A DNA stretch of 64,000 bases from JAVDCA01 sp035293985 (lineage in GTDB: Bacteria > Pseudomonadota > Alphaproteobacteria > Rhizobiales > Xanthobacteraceae), in NCBI GenBank assembly GCA_035293985.1, contig DATGLS010000015.1, positions 186,001 through 250,000 on the forward strand. The letters run 5' to 3'. The notes beneath the pieces were generated by a model. It made no database searches. It saw only the letters and a list, made by a program, of their open reading frames with translations, and was not told the origin of the DNA. Of this stretch, positions 42,355-50,923 are shown piece after piece; position 1 is the stretch's first letter; each line of letters opens with the position of its first letter. Position numbers and translations under genes: made by a program.

Positions 42355-45074
42355 GCGGCGGTATCCAGCATTTTGCGCGCGGCGGGGATCGGCAACCGGA
42401 TGGTGAACACCGCGCCGCTGCGGTCGGTGCGGTTCGCCGCCGTGATGGTGCCGTGCATCGCCTCGATGAAGCCGCGCGAGATCGCGAGCCCGAGCCCGGT
42501 GCCGGCGCGCACCTGGTCGCCCTTCTGCGCCCGGTAGAACTTGTCGAAGATGCGCTCGATGTCGGCAGGCGGAATGCCATCACCCTCGTCCATCACCTGC
42601 AGATAGACCGCGACGCCGTCGTGCCAGCCGCGGATCGTCACCGTCGTGTCGGGCGCGGCATATTTGGCCGCGTTGTCGAGCAGGTTGAACAGCACCTGCT
42701 CGAACAGCACCGCGTCGAGCGCGAGCATCGGCAGGCGGGGCGCGAGGTCGACCTCGACGCGATGGCGGGCAAGGATCTTGGCGGCGCGGCTGAGCGCGGT
42801 GCCGACGATCTCGCCCGGATCGAGCAATGCGGTGTTGGGCACCACGGCGCCGGATTCGAGCCGCGTCATGTCGAGCAGATTGGCGATGAAGCGGTTGAGG
42901 CGCTCGGATTCGTCGATAATGGTTGCGAGCAGGTCGGCTTTCTGCGCCTCGCCGAGCTGGCCGGCGAGATTGCGCAGGGTGCCGGCGGTGCCTAGGATGG
43001 CCGCGAGCGGCGTCTTGAGATCGTGCGAGATCGAGGTCAGCAGCGCCGAGCGCAGCCGGTCGGTCTCGGCGGTGCGCTTGGCCCGCTCCAGGTCCTCGAC
43101 CAGGCTCACGCGCTCGATCGCGAGCGCGCTCTGATCGATCAGCGCGTCGAGCAGGCGGCGCTGGTCGGGGGTGAGCAGGGGGCCGGGCTTGTCGCTGTCG
43201 ATGCCGACGACGCCGATGGCGCCGCGGCCGGTGCGCATGGGCAGAAACAGGCGCTTGGCGCCAGGCAGCGTGTCCGAGCCGCGGCCGGCCGGGCGATTGT
43301 TGTCCCAGGCCCATTTGGCCGCCGCGAGATCGGCCTCGTCGAGCGTGTCCTCGGGCGGATAGCCCGCCTTCACGACGATCGATCCGGACTCGGGCAGCAG
43401 CAGCACCACGCGCACCTTGAGCATCAGCGCCGCCTGATAGGCGGTCGCCCACAGCACGTCGTCCATCGTGCCGACGCCGGCGAGCTTCTTGCTGAACGAG
43501 TAGAGCGACTCGATCGAGCGCACCCGCCCGTGGGCGATCACCGCGGCGGTGCGCCCGCGCGCCGCGACGTTGGAAACGATCAGCGCCACCAGGATGAAGA
43601 CGATGAAGGCCGCCACATTGGTCGGATCGCCGATCGTGAAGGTGAAGATCGGTGGCAGGAAGAAGAAGTTGTAGGCGAGCGAGGCGATTACACTGGCGAA
43701 CAGCGAGGGCAGGAGCCCGTAGCGGACCGCGACCCCCACTATCGCGGTGAGGAAGACGAGATCGACGTTCTCGACCCCGAAATACGGCTTTATCAGCGCG
43801 CCGACGCCGAGCGCCAGCGCAACCGCGAGGACTGCGACACCATAGGGAACAACGTCGAAGCTCGACGGCGTCTCAGCGGCGCGCACGGTCTTCTTCGCGA
43901 TCAGCTCGCCGGTGAGCTCCTCGCCGGCGATCACGTTGACGCTGATGTTGCCGGAGCGGCGCACGAGGTCGTGAACGACCGAGCCGTGCAGGATCTCGAA
44001 CCAGCGGGTGCGCGTCGATTTCCCGATGACGATCTGGGTGACGTTGTTCTCGCGCGCATAGTCGATCACGTCGTCGGCGATGTGGCGGATACCGCTCGGG
44101 ATCGTGATGGCCTCGCCGCCGAGCCGTTCGGCGAGCCGCAGCGTGTCGGCCACCCGGTCGCGCTCCTCCTCGGTGAGCTGCAGGCTGCGCCGCGTCTCGA
44201 CGTACAGCGCGGTCCAAGGCGCGTGCAGCCGGTCGGCGCGGCGTTTGGCGTAGCGTACGAGCCCGGCGGCACGCGGGTCCTCGCTGACGCAGACGAGGAT
44301 GCGCTCGCCCGCCGCCCACGGGCCCGAGATCGCGCGCGCCTGCATCTCGGTGCGCAGCTCGTCGTCGACACGGTCGGCGGTGCGGCGCAGCGCGATCTCG
44401 CGCAACGCCGTCAGGTTTGCGGGCGAGAAGAAATGCTCGAGCGCGCGCTCGGCCTGGCGCGGCACATAGACCTTGCCTTCCTTGAGGCGCTGGATCAGGT
44501 CGTCGGGCGTGAGATCGACCAGCTCGACCGCGTCGGCGCGGTCGAACACCGCGTCCGGGACCGTCTCGCGGACCCGCACATGGGTGATCTGCGCCACCAC
44601 GTCATTGAGGCTCTCGATGTGCTGGATATTGACGGTCGTGTAGACGTCGATGCCGTGGTTGCGCAGCTCCTCGACATCGAGATGGCGCTTGGGGTGTCGG
44701 CTGCCCTCCGCGTTGGTGTGGGCGAGCTCGTCGACCAACACGATCTGCGGGCGGCGCGCCAGGATGGCGTCGAGGTCCATCTCCTCAAGCCACTGGCCGC
44801 GATAGGGGATGCGGCGGCGCGGCACCACCTCGAGGCCATCGAGGAGCGCCTGGGTCTCCTTGCGGCCGTGGGTCTCGACCACGCCGACGACCACGTCGTA
44901 GCCGTCGCGCCTGCGCGCCTGCGCCTGGGTCAGCATCTCGTAGGTCTTGCCGACGCCGGGGGCTGCGCCGACGAAGATGCGCAGCTTGCCGACGCGCTTC
45001 TCCTCGCGGCGGGCAGCCTCCAGCAGCGCTTCAGGCGAGGGACGCTGGTCGGGATCGCGTCGCTGGTCAGCCAT
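42351..45074 (-). CDS. kdpD: sensor histidine kinase KdpD
   Basis: A 907-residue membrane sensor. The N-terminal KdpD domain has a Walker A at 36-44 (GAAPGVGKT) and the conserved LVDELAHTNAEGSRHPKR; a USP-like domain follows, then four membrane helices (about 400-500), a GAF-like region, the H-box SISHDLKTPLAA near 680 and an HATPase domain ending in GTGLGLAISRG. Full length, so sensing of K+ limitation and phosphorylation of KdpE should be intact. It follows kdpC by 39 bases. Confidence 0.95.
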   Translation of the reverse strand: MADQRRDPDQRPSPEALLEAARREEKRVGKLRIFVGAAPGVGKTYEMLTQAQARRRDGYDVVVGVVETHGRKETQALLDGLEVVPRRRIPYRGQWLEEMDLDAILARRPQIVLVDELAHTNAEGSRHPKRHLDVEELRNHGIDVYTTVNIQHIESLNDVVAQITHVRVRETVPDAVFDRADAVELVDLTPDDLIQRLKEGKVYVPRQAERALEHFFSPANLTALREIALRRTADRVDDELRTEMQARAISGPWAAGERILVCVSEDPRAAGLVRYAKRRADRLHAPWTALYVETRRSLQLTEEERDRVADTLRLAERLGGEAITIPSGIRHIADDVIDYARENNVTQIVIGKSTRTRWFEILHGSVVHDLVRRSGNISVNVIAGEELTGELIAKKTVRAAETPSSFDVVPYGVAVLAVALALGVGALIKPYFGVENVDLVFLTAIVGVAVRYGLLPSLFASVIASLAYNFFFLPPIFTFTIGDPTNVAAFIVFILVALIVSNVAARGRTAAVIAHGRVRSIESLYSFSKKLAGVGTMDDVLWATAYQAALMLKVRVVLLLPESGSIVVKAGYPPEDTLDEADLAAAKWAWDNNRPAGRGSDTLPGAKRLFLPMRTGRGAIGVVGIDSDKPGPLLTPDQRRLLDALIDQSALAIERVSLVEDLERAKRTAETDRLRSALLTSISHDLKTPLAAILGTAGTLRNLAGQLGEAQKADLLATIIDESERLNRFIANLLDMTRLESGAVVPNTALLDPGEIVGTALSRAAKILARHRVEVDLAPRLPMLALDAVLFEQVLFNLLDNAAKYAAPDTTVTIRGWHDGVAVYLQVMDEGDGIPPADIERIFDKFYRAQKGDQVRAGTGLGLAISRGFIEAMHGTITAANRTDRSGAVFTIRLPIPAARKMLDTAA

Positions 45075-45113
45075 CGCGTCGGATGCCTCCGGCGGACCCC
45101 AAGGTCCGCCGCC

Positions 45114-45719
45114 TCATTTTTTCACGGCCGCGTCGAGCGCGAGGTTGAGCTGCAGAACGTTGACGCGCGGCTCGCCGAGGAGGCCCAGCAGCCGCCCCTC
45201 GGTATGCGCAGCGACCAGCGTGCGAAGATTCTCTTCCGACATATTACGCGTTTTGGCGACGCGCGGCACCTGGAAGAGCGCTGCATCAGGGGAAATGTCG
45301 GGATCGAGCCCGCTGCCCGAGGTGGTGACGAGGTCGATTGGCACCGGCGTGTTGGGATTCTCGGCCTCGAGGTCAGCCACCGCCTTGGCGACGCGGTCGT
45401 TCAGCGCCTGGTTGGTCGGGCCGAGATTAGAGCCGGACGAGTTGACGGCGTTGTAGGGCGCGTCGATCGTCTTGTTCGGGTCCTTCGGGTCAGGCGTATT
45501 GGTCGCCGACGGGCGCCCATGGAAATACTTGTCTGACGTGAACAGCTGGCCGATCAGCGCCGAGCCGATCACCTTGCCGTCGCGTTCGATCAAGCTGCCT
45601 TGCGCCTGCCGGGGAAAGACGACCTCGGCGATCCCCGTGATGGCGAACGGATAGACGAGGCCGGTGATCAGCGTGAGGGCGATGACGAGGACGATCGCCG
45701 GGCGAATTTCGCGCAACAT
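45114..45719 (-). CDS. kdpC: potassium-transporting ATPase subunit KdpC
   Basis: A 201-residue subunit with one N-terminal membrane helix (PAIVLVIALTLITGLVYP) and a periplasmic domain containing FPRQAQGSLI, KYFHGRPSA and SGSGLDPDISP, all conserved in KdpC. KdpC assists high-affinity K+ delivery in the KdpFABC complex. The ATG at 45719 is the correct start; the same frame stays open far upstream opposite kdpB but without KdpC similarity. The gap to kdpB is 23 bases. Confidence 0.95.
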   Translation of the reverse strand: MLREIRPAIVLVIALTLITGLVYPFAITGIAEVVFPRQAQGSLIERDGKVIGSALIGQLFTSDKYFHGRPSATNTPDPKDPNKTIDAPYNAVNSSGSNLGPTNQALNDRVAKAVADLEAENPNTPVPIDLVTTSGSGLDPDISPDAALFQVPRVAKTRNMSEENLRTLVAAHTEGRLLGLLGEPRVNVLQLNLALDAAVKK

Positions 45720-45742
45720 GGTGTTTCTCCTTCGGCCGACAC

Positions 45743-47884
45743 TCAGGCCAGGTGCAAGGCGGTGACTAGAAGGTCGATCGCCTTGATGCCGATGAACGGG
45801 ATGATGATGCCGCCGAGGCCGTAGATCAGCAGGTTGCGGCGCAACAGCGCGCCGGCGCCGATCGGGCGATAGGCGACGCCCTTCAGGGCCAGCGGGATCA
45901 GCGCGATGATGATCAGCGCGTTGAAGATGATGGCGGACAGGATCGCGCTCTGCGCATTGTGCAGCCCCATGATGTTGAGCGCATCGAGTGGGCCGACGGT
46001 CGCGCCTTTCGGCACATAGAGCGTCGCAAACATCGCCGGGATGATGGCGAAATATTTTGCGACGTCGTTCGCGATCGAGAAGGTCGTGAGCGCGCCGCGC
46101 GTCATCAGGAGCTGCTTGCCGATCTCGACGATCTCGATGAGCTTGGTCGGGTTGGAGTCGAGGTCGACCATGTTGCCGGCCTCGCGCGCCGCCTGCGTGC
46201 CGGTGTTCATGGCGACGCCGACGTCGGCCTGGGCGAGCGCCGGCGCATCGTTGGTGCCGTCCCCGCACATGGCGACGAGCTTGCCCTTGGCCTGCTCGCC
46301 CTGGATCAGTCGCAGCTTGTCCTCGGGCGTCGCCTGGGCGAGGAAGTCGTCGACGCCGGCCTCGGCCGCGATCGCGGTCGCGGTCATCGGGTTGTCGCCC
46401 GTGATCATGATGGTGCGGATGCCCATGCGGCGCAGCTCGGCGAAGCGCTCGCGGATGCCGCCTTTGACGATGTCCTTGAGCTGTATCACGCCCAGCAGCT
46501 TGCCGTCGCGCGCGACCGCGAGCGGCGTGCCTCCGGTCTTGGCGATCGACTCGGCGATCGCCTGCAGCTCCCGGGCGGTCTCGGCGCTCACCGCAGGCGT
46601 CAGCACCCGCACGGCGCCGCCGGCGGCTGCGACCGCGGCGGTCGACGGGCCGTTGAGGAAGCTCAGGATCGAGTCGACCGCGCCCTTGCGCACCCACGAG
46701 GAGCCGAGCTCGACGCCGCTCATGCGGCTCTGCGCCGTGAACGGAATGAACTTGGCGCCGATCTCGGCGACGTCGCGGCCGCGGATGCCGTATTTCTCCT
46801 TCGCCAGCACCACGATCGAGCGCCCTTCCGGGGTCTCGTCGGCGAGCGAGGCGAGCTGCGCCGCGTCGGCCAGCTCCTGCGCGGTGACGCCGCGCACCGG
46901 CTTGAAGTCGGTCGCCTGGCGGTTGCCGAGCGTGATGGTGCCGGTCTTGTCGAGCAGCAGCGTGTCGACGTCGCCCGCCGCCTCGACGGCGCGGCCCGAC
47001 ATGGCGAGCACGTTGAACCGCACCAGCCGGTCCATGCCCGCGATGCCGATGGCCGAGAGGAGGGCGCCAATGGTGGTCGGGATCAGGGTGACGAACAGCG
47101 CCACCAGGACGACCACCGAGATCGCGCCACCCGCATATCGAGCGTAGCTCGGGATCGTCACGGTCGCGAAGACGAAGATGATGGTGAGGCCGACCAGCAG
47201 GATGTTGAGCGCGATCTCGTTCGGGGTCTTCTGCCGCTCGGCGCCCTCCACCAGCCGGATCATGCGGTCGAGGAAGGTCGAGCCCGGAGCCGCCGTGATG
47301 CGCACGCGGATCCAATCGGACAGCACCTGGGTGCCGCCCGTGACGGCCGAGCGGTCGCCGCCCGACTCGCGGATCACCGGCGCGGATTCGCCGGTGATCG
47401 CCGCCTCGTTGACCGAGGCGGCGCCCTCGATCACCTCGCCGTCGGAGGGAATGAAATCGTTGGCCTCGACCAGCACGACGTCGCCGACCGTGAGCGAGGT
47501 GCTGTCGACCATCCTGTAGCTCGCGCGGTCGGAGCCGTTGAGCAGCTTCGCCTTGGTCTCGGTGCGCTGGCGGCGCAGCGCATCCGCCTGCGCCTTGCCG
47601 CGGCCCTCGGCGATCGCCTCGGCGAAGTTCGCGAACAGCACCGTGAACCACAGCCACAGCACGATCTGGAACTCGAACGCGAGCGTCTGCCCGCCGGTGA
47701 TCAGGTCGCGTGCGAGGATCACGGTGGTGAGCGCCGACACCGCCTCGAGCACGAACATCACCGGATTGCGGATCAGGGCGCGCGGATTGAGCTTGACGAA
47801 GGCCGAGCCGATCGCCGGCATGACGATCTTCGGATCGAGCAGGGCCGAGGTCGGCATGCGCTTGCGTATCTGAGTGGTTTCCAT
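45743..47884 (-). CDS. kdpB: potassium-transporting ATPase subunit KdpB (P-type ATPase)
   Basis: A 713-residue P-type ATPase, the energising subunit of KdpFABC. The phosphorylated Asp312 is in LLDKTGTITLGN, the actuator TGES at 164-167 (its Ser corresponds to the inhibitory phosphorylation site known in E. coli), and the hinge GDGTNDAPALAQADVGVAM is intact. Length is somewhat above the E. coli protein. Unlike the rest of the operon, the space to kdpA is not tight: it is filled by a palindromic repeat of about 94 bases. Confidence 0.96.
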   Translation of the reverse strand: METTQIRKRMPTSALLDPKIVMPAIGSAFVKLNPRALIRNPVMFVLEAVSALTTVILARDLITGGQTLAFEFQIVLWLWFTVLFANFAEAIAEGRGKAQADALRRQRTETKAKLLNGSDRASYRMVDSTSLTVGDVVLVEANDFIPSDGEVIEGAASVNEAAITGESAPVIRESGGDRSAVTGGTQVLSDWIRVRITAAPGSTFLDRMIRLVEGAERQKTPNEIALNILLVGLTIIFVFATVTIPSYARYAGGAISVVVLVALFVTLIPTTIGALLSAIGIAGMDRLVRFNVLAMSGRAVEAAGDVDTLLLDKTGTITLGNRQATDFKPVRGVTAQELADAAQLASLADETPEGRSIVVLAKEKYGIRGRDVAEIGAKFIPFTAQSRMSGVELGSSWVRKGAVDSILSFLNGPSTAAVAAAGGAVRVLTPAVSAETARELQAIAESIAKTGGTPLAVARDGKLLGVIQLKDIVKGGIRERFAELRRMGIRTIMITGDNPMTATAIAAEAGVDDFLAQATPEDKLRLIQGEQAKGKLVAMCGDGTNDAPALAQADVGVAMNTGTQAAREAGNMVDLDSNPTKLIEIVEIGKQLLMTRGALTTFSIANDVAKYFAIIPAMFATLYVPKGATVGPLDALNIMGLHNAQSAILSAIIFNALIIIALIPLALKGVAYRPIGAGALLRRNLLIYGLGGIIIPFIGIKAIDLLVTALHLA

Positions 47885-47901
47885 GGTCTTACTCCGAAAT
47901 C

Positions 47902-47995
47902 GTAGCTCGCACGAAGCGAAGCCGAATGGGGGGAAAGCCTCACCGCCGATGGGATTTCCCCTGATTACGGCGCTTCGCGCCTCCGTCCGGGCTAC
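47902..47995. repeat. palindromic repeat inside the kdp operon, between kdpA and kdpB
   Basis: The element begins GTAGCTCGCACGAAGCGAAG and ends CGCTTCGCGCCTCCGTCC-GGGCTAC, so the ends are imperfect complements (GTAGC...GCTAC), with GGGGGGAAA facing TTTCCCC inside. It looks like a common Bradyrhizobium-type repeat. It abuts the kdpA stop codon directly (stop complement TCA at 47996-47998) and ends 17 bases before kdpB. Confidence 0.7.
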
Positions 47996-49711
47996 TCAAT
48001 TCGCCGCGGCAAATGTCGTGCCGGCGATTTGCGCCAGGTGCTCGACGATCGGGCCGAGCGCCAGCGCCGGGAAGAAGGTGAGGCCGCCGACGATGACGAT
48101 CACGCCAACGACGAGGCCGACAAAGAGCCCGCCCGCGGTCGGGAAGGTGCCGGCGGACGGCGGCACCGATTTCTTCGCCGCGAGCGAGCCCGCGATCGCC
48201 ATCGCCGGAATGATCATCCAGAAGCGGCCGACCAGCATCGCGATCGCGAGGGTGATGTTGTAGAAGAGCGTGTTCGCCGAGAGCCCCGCGAAGGCCGAGC
48301 CGTTGTTGCCGGTCGCCGACGTGTAGGCATAGAGCGCCTCGGTGAAGCCGTGCGGGCCCGGGTTGGCCATGCCGGCGAGGCCGTCCTTGGTGACGACCGC
48401 AATCGCGGTCCAGCCGAGATACATCAGCGGCAGGATCAGGATCGCGAGCATCGCCATCTTTACCTCCTTGGCCTCGATCTTCTTGCCGACATATTCGGGC
48501 GTGCGGCCCACCATCAGGCCGGCCACGAAGATCGCGATGATGACGAACAGCAGCATGCCGTACATGCCGGCGCCGACGCCGCCGACGATGACCTCGCCGA
48601 GCTGGATGTTGATCAGCGGGATCATGCCGCCGAGCGCCGTGAACGAGTCGTGCATGGCGTTGACGGCGCCGCACGAGGCCGCGGTGGTGATGACGGCAAA
48701 GAGCGCCGAGCCGACGATGCCGAAGCGGACCTCCTTGCCCTCCATGTTGCCGCCGGTGAGACCCATGGCGTTGAGGATGTCGTTGCCGTGCGCCTCGGCC
48801 CAGTAGCAGACCGCGACGCCGGCGATGAGCAGCAGGCCCATGGCGGCTAGGATCGCATAACCCTGGCGCTGGTTGCCGACCATGCGGCCGAATACGTTCG
48901 TGAGCGCGGCGCCGATCGCGAAGATCGAGATCATCTGCACGAAGTTCGACAGCGCGGTCGGATTCTCGAACGGATGTGCCGCATTGGCGTTGAAGAAGCC
49001 GCCGCCGTTGGTGCCGAGCATCTTGATCGCGACCTGCGACGCGACCGGGCCGACCGCGATGGTCTGCCTCGCGCCCTCGAGCGTGGTCGCGTCCACATAA
49101 GCGCTGAGCGTCTGCGGCATGCCCTGCCAGACGAGGAACAGCGCGTAGACGACGCAGATCGGCAGCAGGATGTAGAGCGTGCAGCGCGTGATATCGACCC
49201 AGAAGTTGCCGACCGTGCGCGCGGAGGCGCGCACGAAGCCGCGGATCAGCGCCATCGCAAGCACGATGCCGGTCGCGGCCGAGAGGAAGTTCTGATGGGT
49301 CAGGCCGAGCATCTGCGTGAGATACGACAGGGTCGTCTCGCCGCCGTAGCTCTGCCAGTTGGTGTTGGTGATGAAGCTCGCCGCCGTGTTGAACGACAGA
49401 TCCGGCGACACCGCCGCTTGCCCGGCCGGATTGAACGGCAGCAGGGCCTGGAAGCGCAGGATGGCATACAGAATGAGGAAGCCGCCGACATGGAAGAGCA
49501 GCATGCCGACCGCGTAGATCACCCAGCTCTGCTCGCGCCGATCGTCGACGCCGCCGGCCCAGTAGATCGCGGCCTCGACCGGCCGCAGCACGGGCGAGAG
49601 GAACGTGCGCTCACCGTTGAAGACGCGCGTCATGTAGGCGCCGAGGAGTGGCGTGATCGCGACGATGATCGCGCAATAGAGCGCGATTTGAATCCAGCCG
49701 ATGATGGTCAT
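47996..49711 (-). CDS. kdpA: potassium-transporting ATPase subunit KdpA
   Basis: A 571-residue membrane subunit forming the K+ filter and channel. Family landmarks: GAYMTRVFNGERTFL, NTAASFITNTNWQSYGGE, LGTNGGGFFNANAAHPFENP, the last with a selectivity-filter GGGF, and YAYTSATGNNGSAFAGL. About ten membrane helices. The ATG at 49711 is 12 bases after kdpF. Length is normal. Confidence 0.96.
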   Translation of the reverse strand: MTIIGWIQIALYCAIIVAITPLLGAYMTRVFNGERTFLSPVLRPVEAAIYWAGGVDDRREQSWVIYAVGMLLFHVGGFLILYAILRFQALLPFNPAGQAAVSPDLSFNTAASFITNTNWQSYGGETTLSYLTQMLGLTHQNFLSAATGIVLAMALIRGFVRASARTVGNFWVDITRCTLYILLPICVVYALFLVWQGMPQTLSAYVDATTLEGARQTIAVGPVASQVAIKMLGTNGGGFFNANAAHPFENPTALSNFVQMISIFAIGAALTNVFGRMVGNQRQGYAILAAMGLLLIAGVAVCYWAEAHGNDILNAMGLTGGNMEGKEVRFGIVGSALFAVITTAASCGAVNAMHDSFTALGGMIPLINIQLGEVIVGGVGAGMYGMLLFVIIAIFVAGLMVGRTPEYVGKKIEAKEVKMAMLAILILPLMYLGWTAIAVVTKDGLAGMANPGPHGFTEALYAYTSATGNNGSAFAGLSANTLFYNITLAIAMLVGRFWMIIPAMAIAGSLAAKKSVPPSAGTFPTAGGLFVGLVVGVIVIVGGLTFFPALALGPIVEHLAQIAGTTFAAAN

Positions 49712-49723
49712 GGGTGTGGCCCC

Positions 49724-49813
49724 TCAGAGCTGCTCGGGATGCAGCAGGGCGTAGACGAGGTAGATCATGAGCCCCACGGTCACGAGGGCGGCGAGCGAAT
49801 AGTCGAAGGTCAT
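49724..49813 (-). CDS. kdpF: KdpF small membrane subunit
   Basis: A 29-residue single-helix peptide beginning MTFDYSLAALVTVGLM and ending HPEQL, matching KdpF in length, place and composition (LxLxLxxYLVYALLxPExL pattern). KdpF stabilises the KdpABC complex. GGAGCTCTCC lies immediately upstream of the ATG at 49813. It starts 9 bases after the stop of another small gene and ends 12 bases before kdpA. It is too short for most gene finders. Confidence 0.9.
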   Translation of the reverse strand: MTFDYSLAALVTVGLMIYLVYALLHPEQL

Positions 49814-49822
49814 GGAGAGCTC

Positions 49823-49906
49823 CTACAGCCGGTCGCAGGCGACGACGTAGCCGACCGATAGGGCGAAGAAGGCGAGGCCAATCGCGAGCATGATGGCGTC
49901 CATCAT
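49823..49906 (-). CDS. 27-residue membrane peptide upstream of kdpF, unannotated type
   Basis: An open frame of 27 residues, from the ATG at 49906 (or the adjacent ATG at 49903): MMDAIMLAIGLAFFALSVGY then a short tail with CDRL. It is one hydrophobic helix with an acidic residue near the start, similar in form to KdpF. GGAG lies 7 bases before the ATG. Spacing to kdpF is 9 bases, so it is the first gene of the kdp run. I recall comparable peptides ending in CDR(L/M) ahead of kdpF in related genomes, but cannot search. Function unknown; an extra Kdp-associated subunit is an inference. Confidence 0.65.
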   Translation of the reverse strand: MMDAIMLAIGLAFFALSVGYVVACDRL

Positions 49907-49994
49907 GGAATGCTCCATACGAATCGACGTGCGATCGCGTCGCCGGAAAATGGCGCGAGGTCGCGTAGGTTTTCGAGATGAGGCGCGGGGCTTC

Positions 49995-50013
49995 CTTATA
50001 GGAATCCCATAAG
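49995..50013. promoter_or_regulatory. 19-bp near-palindrome upstream of the kdp operon
   Basis: On the minus strand the site reads CTTATGGGATTCCTATAAG; 8 of 9 paired positions match across the centre. It lies 89 bases before the first small gene of the kdp run and 26 bases after the end of the upstream SDR gene. It is the only AT-rich symmetric site in this GC-rich gap. KdpE is a dimeric OmpR-type regulator that binds kdp promoters, so this is a candidate binding site. I do not know the KdpE consensus for this group. Confidence 0.45.
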
Positions 50014-50038
50014 TGCGATGCCCGTTTGGGCCGGGCCC

Positions 50039-50812
50039 TTACACTGCCGTAAACCCGCCATCCACCAGCAGGTCCGAGCCGGTGACGAAGCTCGACGCAT
50101 CGCTCGCCAGAAACACCGCGGCGCGCGCGATCTCGTCGGGCGCGGCGAGCCGGTCGAGCAGGTGCTTCGGCCCCAGCGCCGCCCGCGCAGCGGCCATGTC
50201 GCCGTAGCGATAGGTCATGCGCGGCGTCTCGACGGCGCCGGGCGAGATCGTGTTGACGCGGATCTTCTGCGCCGCGTGGTCGATCGCCATGCATTTGGCC
50301 AGCATCACCAGCGCGCCCTTGGTGGCGCAGTAGACCGCGCGCCCCGGCGCGCCGACGCGGGCGTGCTGCGAGGCGAGATGAATGATGCTGCCACCGCCCG
50401 CCGCGATCATCGCCGGCAGCACGGCCTTGCTCATCAGGAACACCCCCGTGACGTTGATGGAAAAGACGCGGTCCCATTCGGCGCGCGCATAGTCGAGCAC
50501 GCTGCCGCTCGGGTCGGTCGCGACTGCCGCATTGACGAGAACGTGGATCGCGCCGAATGCATCGGCAACCGCCTTGGCGGCCGCCGTCGCGCTCGCCTCC
50601 TGGCTGACGTCGCAGGCAATCGGCACGGCCTTGCCGCCCGCGGCCGCGATTGCCTCTGATGTCTTGCGCGCCGCGCTCGCGTCGATGTCGGCGCAGCCGA
50701 CCGGCGCACCGGCCTCGCCGAACGCGAGCGCGACGGCGCGGCCGATGCCCGAGGCGGCGCCGGTGACCAGCGCCGCCTTTCCTTGCAGCGAAAAGGTGTC
50801 GAGCACAGTCAT
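50039..50812 (-). CDS. short-chain dehydrogenase/reductase
   Basis: A 257-residue classical SDR with TGAASGIGRA near residue 17, CADIDAS (an Asp at the end of strand 2, favouring NAD over NADP), the active-site Ser in HLASQHA and YCATK. The NNAG motif is changed to VNAAVA. The ending VDGGFTAV is typical. Substrate unknown. The ATG at 50812 begins the domain; a longer frame upstream is not SDR-like. It is upstream of kdp on the same strand, 132 bases before the first small kdp gene, and divergent from the secreted protein gene. Confidence 0.87.
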   Translation of the reverse strand: MTVLDTFSLQGKAALVTGAASGIGRAVALAFGEAGAPVGCADIDASAARKTSEAIAAAGGKAVPIACDVSQEASATAAAKAVADAFGAIHVLVNAAVATDPSGSVLDYARAEWDRVFSINVTGVFLMSKAVLPAMIAAGGGSIIHLASQHARVGAPGRAVYCATKGALVMLAKCMAIDHAAQKIRVNTISPGAVETPRMTYRYGDMAAARAALGPKHLLDRLAAPDEIARAAVFLASDASSFVTGSDLLVDGGFTAV

Positions 50813-50923
50813 GTCCGGTCTCCTTCGACGCCGCGGGGGCTGCCCACCGGCCTCGCACCCGCCCCGATGCTGCTCTATATTACGTCCAATACCGGCGAGA
50901 TCGACAGATATGAGATTGGCCTG

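Noticed and set aside
43023..45536. A long open frame on the plus strand opposite kdpD, over 800 codons
   Set aside because: It is low-complexity, rich in Arg, Asp and Gly, and lies fully antisense to well-conserved kdpD and kdpC. Open antisense frames are expected in GC-rich codon-biased DNA.
45720..47657. Upstream extension of the kdpC frame across kdpB
   Set aside because: The extension translates to Arg/Gly-rich shadow sequence; KdpC homology begins exactly at the ATG at 45719.
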